A stretch of 64,000 nucleotides of DNA, taken from the NCBI RefSeq assembly GCF_033473495.1, contig NC_088940.1:434001-498000 (forward strand), in the 5' to 3' direction. This stretch comes from Cercospora beticola (taxonomy: Eukaryota; Ascomycota; Dothideomycetes; Mycosphaerellales; Mycosphaerellaceae). Each line of letters starts with the position of its first letter. The stretch's first letter is position 1. This document shows, piece after piece, positions 56,304 through 64,000 of this stretch. Made by a program: the position numbers and the translations under genes. A model generated the notes under the pieces. It made no database searches, had not been told where the DNA came from, and saw nothing but the letters and a program-made list of their open reading frames with translations.

Positions 56304-56629
56304 CGTGTATTCGCCTTCGCACCTGTACCAGGTGAACCGCGGGAAGAGATAATCGCTCTGGAATGAGGTGTGAGAGATGGCGATGTTAGCAACGTGGAGA
56401 CGCGAGTGCGTGCTGCTCCGGCCTCAACACCAGGAAGGCACGCGTGAGAACTGCTCTTTCCACATTTCACGCACACGCGACGTGATTAGGAGACGCGAAT
56501 ACATTCAAGACTTACGTACATGATGGCGCGCCCTCGCTGTTCAAAACACATATGCACATAACTTCATTGCGGGTCTGGGTCCTCGCGGGTATCCAATATG
56601 CTCATCCCATCCTGCTCTTTCGATCGTCA
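56304..56629. other. Intergenic region MER3 upstream / transporter 3' end
   Basis: About 326 bp containing the MER3 promoter and the 3' flank of the transporter. No gene is seen. Confidence 0.4.
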
Positions 56630-58066
56630 TCACAACTCTCGTTTCCCCTTCTTCCACTCCGAACTCTTAGCTCTGAAGAGCCTTCGCTCTCCCGAAGGCG
56701 TGCCAGGCCTGCTGGTCGATAGCCCGTCGCGCATTGAATCTCGCAGTGGCGACTTGCTGGCCGTTGAGACCGACTCCAGATCGAAATACCCGGGTGACTG
56801 ATTCTTTTCGTATTGCGACACGTTGATCGGCGGTGGTCGGAGTTGCTTCTCGTTTGGTGCAGACTGATATGCGAACGCGGCTGCGAGTGTGATGATTGTG
56901 CCGAGCAGGAACAACATGGAAGTGGGAAACTCCAAGAGAGGAGCCGAGATGACCAGGACAATGACGGATGATGCTGTGGTAGCCGAAACCCGAGTCACAT
57001 TGTCGGCGTGGTTCAAAGACAGCGCGACAAGTATTCCGCCTACAGCCTGCAGCAGTACGACGAGCCATACAGTCCAGTTGTAGCCCGCAAAGAAGCCCTT
57101 GGTGGCCAGGTGCTCGCCGTCTCTGAAGAGCACACCCAAGAACAACACCGGCCAGAGCGAGTAGAACGAGAGTTGAACATTCCTGACCCAGATCGAAGTC
57201 CTTTGCCCTTCTTTCGACTTCAGGATTTTCTCAAAGTATACTCCTGCACCACCGGAAGTGAAGCACGCGACCACCGCAGCCACCAATCCAATGGTCGCGT
57301 TCATGCGAGGATTTGCTGCAGCAACATCTTCATCGATGCCTTCGTATGTTGCGGAGCGCTTGTTCAACTGTCCAGCAGCTTGATTGCCTGCGTCTCGCAA
57401 CTCCCAGATGCTTCGAGGAGCATGGAATGACACGCCATCTCTCAGGTCCTTCATCGACAGTGGTCCCCCCTCTTGTGATGAGATTGTGCCAAATTGTACA
57501 ATCAACACTCCAGCTGCTAGCAGTCCCAGACTCGTCCACTTCCGCCCATCCAGCACTCGGCCCAGTAACAACACACCGAAAATGGCTGTCGAGGCGACCT
57601 TGAGCTGGTATACCAAGCTGAAGGTTGCAGCATCCAAATTACTGGCCGAAACATACTGCAGCGTATTTTGAAGCGAGTACAAGATCGCTGGTATTGCCAA
57701 CTTCCAACTGTCTCCTGTAAATACTGCTCGCGAAAGTGAGCCCGCCAGTTCGCTGATCGTGGAGGCATCGGGTGCGTGAGGGCTCGTTGCGGTCTCGTAG
57801 AGGGCCATCGACAGGAAGAACGAAAACTTGATAATCTCCGAAAGAAACACCGCCGTCGATGCGAAATATCGTTGCCCTTCAACCAAGGGCATGATGCGGG
57901 AATATCGAAGAACGAGGACGAGCGCCGCATTCTGTATCACCAGCTACTCTTGTGTCAGTGTTGCATCTTTCAGACGGATTCAAGCCACACTCACCGCGAC
58001 CAGCGCAATGTGCTTTACAGGAATGCCTCCCAGGGTCGCCTGCCGGCGAGCTGCATCAACCGCCAT
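56630..58066 (-). CDS. Nucleotide-sugar transporter (UDP-galactose/UDP-GlcNAc type)
   Basis: There are two exons, 58066-57995 (24 codons) and 57943-56630, and the product is 461 aa. About ten hydrophobic helices are visible, with VLRYSRI and GQRYFASTAVFLSEIIKF near the start. SLQNTLQYVSASNLDAATFS followed by YQLKVASTAIFGVLLLGR is the signature of the UDP-galactose/UDP-N-acetylglucosamine/CMP-sialate transporter family (SLC35A-like). GGAGVYFEKILK precedes the second half, and NHADNVTRVSATTASSV near the last helices is also typical. It is expected in the Golgi membrane, supplying nucleotide sugars for glycosylation. The C-terminal ~85 residues form a hydrophilic cytosolic tail. The exact substrate cannot be assigned. 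Confidence 0.92.
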
Positions 58067-58983
58067 ATCGAGGAGGTGGATGCTGTATTCAAGAAATGTT
58101 TTGAGGTGGACCGTCCCATGAAATGCACGACCGACCTGGGAACGCCGTGGACATGAAAGACGAAATACACGGAAAAGGAGCGTGAGGTCAGAAGACCAGT
58201 ACTAGAGCATAAGCATTCGAAGTCGTGGTCACACGTCAGTTTACCAGTTGCAGAGAGGTGGGTAAGAAGGTACGAAGGACAAGCCACATGCCGCGATCGG
58301 TATCCAGCTTGGCTCTGACAGATCGATTGGTCACCGAGCCGATCAGGGGTAGGCCTACCTAATGCGCTATTGAATTCACATCAATTGCGCAGGCAAAAGG
58401 AGCTTGGCCGCACGTCTTCATGACATCGTCGTGTGAGTTTCCAGTCGGCAGGATGAGTTGGCGACACGTCCGGCTCAGCCTTGATCCCAGCCCCGCGGTA
58501 TTTGTGCGAAGTGATGTGCTGCTGGGTCGGTGTGCTTGGGCGTGGGGTCGGCGCGCCTCCAGACCGCCTTCCGACGCGGCTTTACTTCGTCCAAACGCGT
58601 CCACGCTGCCGTAACTCCCCAGCGTGGGCGTGTCGCGGAGGACGAGCAGCATCACTGTACGACCAGAGAGGCTCCTAGTGCGTCGCCAGCACGGCACTGT
58701 CCAGCCGGAGCATCCATCCTGCCACGTTGTGACAGGAAGCACGCGTATTCGAGCCCGAACGGCCAATTAGCGGAGCAGGCGTGAAGGACTAAGTTCTGCT
58801 TCTAAAACGCCGCAAAGCTCCTGCTGCTGCCAGGCCATGCTGGACGCTGCAGAAAATCTGACACAAAACGGGCTGTGCAAAAAGTCCCTCGAACCAAACT
58901 CTTTTCTTAAACCCGCCCTTGGCTTCCTGAGCCTTCTCTCCCGCCATTGAGACTCTATCCACTTTTTCTGAGCCATCGCAAAG
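58067..58983. other. Divergent intergenic region transporter / aminotransferase
   Basis: About 920 bp. The GC-rich central part (58440-58700) has long open frames on both strands but no domain. No gene is assigned. Confidence 0.4.
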
Positions 58984-60930
58984 ATGTCCGCGATATCCTT
59001 TCGCGGAGGCAACGTCGGGGAGCACCCGCCCAGCCACGGCCACAGGCTAAGCACTTCAAGGCCGCGCCGATTTTCCACTGCACAAGGACCAAGCGCTGAA
59101 GGTAAGACGACGACGTATATGCCAAGTCTCGACCTTGTGCCAACGACGCCAAGTCGGAGGCTGTGAGGAGCATAACCAGGCAGAAATCATGCAGCGACCA
59201 GGATCTTTACAAGAAGAGCTGCGGGGAACAAGATCCAGAAGACGGCGAAAACACGCCTGATGTTGGAGTTCGGATCGCGCGAACGTACCGAATGCGCCTT
59301 CGTGTCATCACTTTTGTCGCAATCGAGCGATGCGACGATGTGCAGGACAGACTAGTTGCTAGTTCGAACGGCGTCCTGCACTTACTCGTGCCCACGAACG
59401 ATATGACATGAATCTATGCACAGACTGACTTGTTTGCAGAGCTCAACAGTGCGATACATCTTCAGTACAGACGTAAGTTGACATTCTTGTACTGTCGATA
59501 TATTCTGCCTTCCGTGAGGCAAGCTAACACCAATCTCAGAGGCCCACGAGGGACATCAGGTACTTACAGTTCGGATGCTTCGTGCATCAGCGGCGGGACT
59601 GACAAAAACATCAGCCTCATGCCGGACTTGACCCATCGCGTGCTTCCACGGGAGTTATCTGGTGCACTGAGCGAGCCTATGAACATGGCTTCGCGGAGAA
59701 TCCACATCTGTGGGCGAACCTAGGTCAAGGTGCTCCAGAGGTTGACGACGAAATCGAAGGTTGTTTCCCACGTCCCGAGAGCATCAACATCTCTCTTACT
59801 GGGAGAGAGTATGGTCCTACTGCTGGAATCAAGCCTCTTCGAGAAGCTGTCGCCCGCCTCTACAACGAGCACCATCGCCAAGGCAAGGACAGCCAGTACA
59901 CATGGGAGAATGTTTGCATCGTCCCAGGTGGGCGCGCTGGGCTGATCAGAATCGCTGCTATTCTTGGCAATTCCTATCTTGGTGAGATGTGCCCTCGATA
60001 GAAACCGGAATACGAGCTAACATGAGATCGAAAGGCTTCTTCATTCCCGATTACACTGCATACAACGAGATGTTGTCCCTCTTTAAGAACTTCACCCCAC
60101 TTCCCATCCCGTTGAACAAAAGCGACAATTACCAAATCCACTCCGAGAAAATCGAAGACGAAATTGCTCGCGGAACCTCTGTCATCTTGACCTCCAACCC
60201 GCGTAACCCAACAGGCAAGATGATTCCCACCGACGAGCTCATCGAGATCCAGGATCTCTGCCGTGACCGCGCCACCTTAATCATGGACGAATTCTACAGC
60301 GGCTACAACTACACTACCGACTGCGACGGAACAGTCATCTCCGCCGCTTCCAACGTCGAAGACGTTGACGAAGACGGCGTCCTCATCATCGACGGCCTCA
60401 CCAAGCGTTTCCGACTTCCCGGGTGGCGTGTGGCCTGGATTCTCGGACCTAAGGAGTTCGTCAAGGCTCTCGGATCTTGCGGTTCCTACCTCGACGGAGG
60501 CACCAACGTTCCGTTCCAAGAGGCCGCTGTCCCCATGCTCGAGCCGGACAATGTCCGAGCTGAGATGAAGGCTCTACAAACGCATTTCCGCGAAAAACGC
60601 GATTATGTCGTGGATCGTTTGCAGAAGATGGGATTCAAGCTGAGCTATACTCCTGACAGCACGTTTTACTTGTGGCTCAACTTGGAACATCTGCCACATG
60701 AGATTAATGATGGGCTGAACTTTTTTGCGGCTTGTCTAAAGGAGAAAGTTATTGTGGTGCCGGGTATCTTCTTCGACTTGAACCCTGCGAGGAGAAGAGA
60801 TTTGTTTGACAGTCCTTGTCATCACTACGTTCGCGTTTCGTACGGACCGACGATGGAGGTGCTCAAGCAGGGTATGGATGGAGTGGAGAGGGTCTTGAAG
60901 AAGTATGGCGCACATGCGGCTGAGGAGTGA
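58984..60930 (+). CDS. PLP-dependent aminotransferase (class I/II)
   Basis: The core is certain: exons 59615-59981 and 60035-60930 join through a phase-1 intron (donor GTGAGA, branch GCTAACA). It contains NLGQGAPEVDDEI, REYGPTAGIKPLREAVARLY, PGGRAGLIRIAA, SNPRNPTGK, DEFYSGYNY and the PLP-lysine region IDGLTKRFRLPGWRVAW. Upstream, two micro-exons are supported by branch sites and phase: 59440-59472 and 59540-59559 (20 nt, AHEGHQ). The first exon is probably at 58984 (MSAISFRGGNVGEH), ending near 59102 at GTAAGA. The exon(s) between 59103 and 59439 are not resolved, so the gene could also be damaged there. It is a cytosolic enzyme; the amino-acid substrate is unknown. Confidence 0.75.
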
Positions 60931-61060
60931 GTGCTGCCGTAGACCTGCGGAAATGGAAACTAGCGGACAATCATGAAGAATGCATACACGGCCTTGGTAA
61001 ACCTACGATACAAAGAGACGGTAGAGTGTTAGACAGATTCCTATCTGATCTTCTCATTCT

Positions 61061-62553
61061 TTAGTGCAATTCTGGCTGCACCACGCTCTCTCGCAAATGA
61101 TCGACTACTCCAGACCAGTTCCCGCTCTGCCAGGTCAAAATGCTGAACGGGACTGGCGAGAAGCGAAAGAAGCCCAGCTGTCGGAATGCGTTTCCAAGAG
61201 GGAAGGTGGCAAACACGAACCATACGACCACCCAAAGTGCAGTGATCAACAAGCGCAACCTGAGTCCAAAGCCATGTCTCCAGAATTGAGAGCCCATGAT
61301 ACCTCTCGCTATCGCCGCAACGAAAGCTTCTACACCCAACGCAAGAATCTGAGACATGAAGAAGCAGACTATGCAGAGTTTGAGATGGAAGGCCGATTCT
61401 CCACCTGGTAGATTGGCATATAGTGGGTCGCGGGGGACGAGACCTGTATACATCAGTTCTGTTTGTATCGAGACGAAGGAATTAGGTTGCTTACCAGCAT
61501 GCATTAAACCAGAGAACCCAAACCCCGATACCGCGGCCCATAAGTACCGCTCGAATTGATCGTCATACAGTTCGGCATAATCCGAAAAGGCATGCCCTGG
61601 CGCAATCACGGCAACAGTAAAGAGACTGTGCTAGAATCCTCCACGTGCCCAGAAGCCTCTGACTCCACGGCTGAGGATTTGCATCGGACTTCCAAAGGCT
61701 GGAGGATGCATGTGAGGACTCCATGTGCGTCCCAGAATGCCAGCGAGATGAAGGAAGAGGAACAATGGACTGATGAGACATTCGAGCAGCGAAGTGATAG
61801 CCCAGCAGCTCACCCAGACGACGATCGTGCGTCTTAGTGCATCAGCGTCGTAGGGCTCCCACCAATACATCTCGAGGTTTATCCAGTACGGGTCTTGGAT
61901 TACGAAGTAGTGGTACATCGTGTCCAGTGCCAGGTACGAGAGAGGGAGTTGCCAAGCCCAGTGTAGCAAATACTGCAGCTCATTTGCGTAGTATCTTGCG
62001 GGAGGTTGCGTGTCGTCGTGGTAATCTTCGCCAATGAACCAGTGATGTAGTCTCGGCGAGAAAAGTACGCTGGTCGCTCTACCTCGCTGCCACCTCAGAA
62101 ATTCGCGCGAGTCCGTTGGACCGGGAGGTTGGTTCTCATCGTGACGCTCAAAATCCCTGTAAAGTGAAAATCAGCATCTTGTCACTCTTTAGTTCCATTG
62201 TTTGACAATTTTGCGGCAAAGCAATATGATTACCGTTCCGGCCTCTTTAATAAAATGAGATACGTGAACCACAAGCCAATGAAGAACATCGGAACATCAT
62301 AGTTCCCCATTTCCCAGTACGGCTGTGGCAAAGCGAGGACGAAGAATGTGATTACGAGGCCGCCAAGAGTGCACCAGTCCTAGAAGGTTCGCTGTGGGGG
62401 TGCTGTGTGTGTGAAAATTAATGCCGACCAGCAGACGAAGAAGGGAAGGATGTAGCGTGGAGATTGCGGGCCGTTGATGATGTGTGCTGTGATGAAGGCG
62501 TAGTCGCTGGTCGGTGAGGACATTATTGCGGATGTTGGAGATTCTGCAGCCAT
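61061..62553 (-). pseudogene. Wax-synthase/MBOAT-like acyltransferase with two in-frame TAG codons
   Basis: Exons 62553-62234, 62156-61495 and 61443-61061 join in phase. They encode a membrane protein with about eight hydrophobic helices and family-like segments (LPLSYLALDTMYHYF, GRTWSPHMHPPAFGS, SVIAPGHAF-type). Two stops break the frame: TAG at 62382-62380 (after PPQRTF) and TAG at 61633-61631. The second sits in GFWARGGF-stop-HSLF, where relatives have Trp before the conserved His of the FW..WH motif. Both TAGs can arise by single C-to-T changes at CpA (one per strand), the repeat-induced point mutation pattern. The first could be hidden in an unusual intron, but the second has no suitable donor nearby. 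Relatives include fungal wax-synthase-domain acetyltransferases. It is convergent with the aminotransferase gene, 130 bp apart. Confidence 0.65.
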
Positions 62554-63012
62554 GTTGAGATATGTTTGCGATGGAATACATGTACCCAGCTGCAGCATGA
62601 GTTGTGTTATGATGATGAGTTGGAATACGAAATTCGAGGTAAGTGCCAACGGCCTGATATGAAGTAGCAACTGAGACGTAGACCTGGCAGGCACGACAGT
62701 AGTATGCAGATGATTGCAGTTGATAAGAGTCCATTCAGCACGGTCTATCCGATGCATGACTCTCATCGCGTTGATGAATATCAAGTCGAGGTCCACACAA
62801 GAGAAGGAAGTGAAAGGTGAAGTCAGTGAAATGGCGTCTTGGCATGTTGACCACCATATCCTACCTCCCAAGTCAGACCTTCGTAGCTGCCGCGTTCCAG
62901 GTTTATGTTCTTGTCGTGGAAGTAGTGACTGCTGTCCGCGGAGCGGGTCTGATGCCAAAACGCGCCAAACAGCCGGATCGTGCACTGCGACAAGCCGACA
63001 AAAACGCACTTT
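62554..63012. other. Intergenic region upstream of the acyltransferase-like pseudogene
   Basis: No gene is recognised. A plus-strand open frame crossing 62714-63025 lacks features and runs into the repeat at 63013. Confidence 0.35.
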
Positions 63013-63373
63013 GCAGGTTTTCTAGCCTGCACATCGACGCCTATATAGGAGATTATTATATATTCGGAATCGTCGTTAAATTATCTAGGACTAAGTATCT
63101 CGACTTTGTCGCCTATACTGTAGAATCGTCGTATATTATCGGAAAGGTTGCTGTCGTAAGTACATCCGTTGTTTGCCGAGTGCACCCGTAAAGGGGTATT
63201 AGGCAGGTTTTCTAGCCTGCACTTTAGCCTACGCATAGGTATAATCTATATGCCTATAATCTTCGTTAAGTTATCTAGAACCAAGCATCTCGACTTTGTT
63301 AGGCCGGCGTTATAGTAATTCTATGTCGTCGATAAAGCAGTGTTGCCGAGTGCACAAAGCGACTCCTCGGCAC
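63013..63373. repeat. Two diverged direct copies of a ~170-190-bp AT-rich unit
   Basis: Both units start with the small palindrome gcaggttttctagcctgcac (63013 and 63203). They share gttaa(a/g)ttatctag and ctcgactttgt and end with ttgccgagtgcac (63173 and 63343). The copies differ by many transitions and a ~20-bp length difference, and are richer in TA than the surroundings. They may be remnants of a transposable element. Confidence 0.7.
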
Positions 63374-64000
63374 AGTCTAGCATCAGGCGCTTCGCGAGAG
63401 CAACTACCAAACCTAAGGCACTAAACCACCGGAGGCAAGAACACTCACAACCACTCAGACCGAGCGAAGGCACGCGCCTGACTTGGGAGGTAGACCATAT
63501 CCTGGTCCCATGCAATATTTTAAGTCAACAACATATGGTCAACACAATGAGGTATTTGTTCATCCTCGATGTCTACGCATACCATAAGCCCGGTTTGCTC
63601 GACTCCCGACCTGACTGGCAGGCATCAACACGTCATATGCAACTCTTGAGTCTGGCGGTGGTCTGTATTAACCTCAGGCACACAGAATGACCTCTCATCC
63701 TCCATCTACTCTTCAGTATCGACCATTCAATCACGAGAGTCAATCACCTGATGATCTTGCAGAGGCTCTCGTTCGAATCTAGAGGCCGCCCACCAGCCAC
63801 ATTCTACTGAGGCCGCCCGTCACTCCAGACAAGGCTGAAGGCAATCATTTTTAAGTAGCATCCAGCAGTTAATTGATCTGGCTGCAGCTTTGGCGTCCAG
63901 TAGCAAAGCGGCACGAGATACTGGGCGTAGAAAGGCAACGCACAGCCTTGCCGTCGCACTCTCGTCCGATCTGCTATGGCGATGAAGTCTCCTGTCATGT
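63374..64000. other. Right-edge region, no gene recognised
   Basis: Only short open frames are seen. gaggccgccc occurs twice near 63781 and 63811. A TTCGAATC sequence near 63774 is not part of a tRNA. Confidence 0.35.

Noticed and set aside
63740..63800. Possible tRNA T-arm (GTTCGAATC)
   Set aside because: No matching 5' acceptor strand or anticodon arm lies upstream.

Overview
The window looks like a gene-dense chromosomal segment of a filamentous ascomycete (Pezizomycotina). Genes carry short introns of about 50-80 bp with GTRNGY donors, CTAAC/CTGAC branch sites and YAG acceptors. Fungus-specific families are present: a V-ATPase c' subunit, a Rom2-type Rho1 GEF, a HET-domain gene, a Zn2Cys6 regulator, a HeLo/pseudokinase gene and a Fot1/pogo-like transposon with decayed coding sequence. 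A Dothideomycete (Mycosphaerella-like) origin is my inference, not something I can prove here. Exon joins are read from splice signals and reading frame only. No rRNA, tRNA or CRISPR array was found.

Layout. 1-2233: 3'-truncated HeLo-like/pseudokinase gene (-). 2924-3655: VMA11 (-), divergent from ROM2 (4046-7707, +). 8762-10961: tail-anchored coiled-coil protein with a 17-residue repeat (-). 11594-12616: SDR (-). 13029-16979: 1,316-aa protein with about eight RFX-like winged-helix repeats (+). 17522-18805: secreted Thr-rich protein with a duplicated domain (-). 20199-21410: aldo/keto reductase (-). 22202-24168: HET-domain protein (+). 25219-27042: single-pass membrane protein (+). 28986-29518: spliced six-cysteine secreted protein beside simple repeats (+). 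31188-33080: CAX Ca2+/H+ exchanger (+). 33945-36528: Zn2Cys6 regulator and probable 3' exons (+).

36777-39239 is a minus-strand reading frame split by a 1,831-bp TIR transposon flanked by a TA duplication. Then follow mitochondrial SCOT (39379-41066, +), an AhpD-like protein (41297-42250, -), TFIIE-beta (42899-43777, -), an Mlp1/TPR nucleoporin (44204-50653, +) with a coding-like in-frame extension beyond its TAG, Mer3/HFM1 helicase (51433-56303, -), a nucleotide-sugar transporter (56630-58066, -), a PLP aminotransferase (58984-60930, +), and a wax-synthase/MBOAT-like gene with two in-frame TAG codons (61061-62553, -). The right end (about 63013-63373) holds a diverged AT-rich direct repeat.

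Most genes are unrelated housekeeping genes; no operon or secondary-metabolite cluster is evident. The accessory features are the HeLo and HET genes, two secreted proteins, the transposon, and the disrupted or decaying genes. The most unusual items are the RFX-like repeat protein, the transposon-split frame, the Mlp1 post-stop extension, the double-TAG acyltransferase and the small secreted gene with a half-microsatellite intron.
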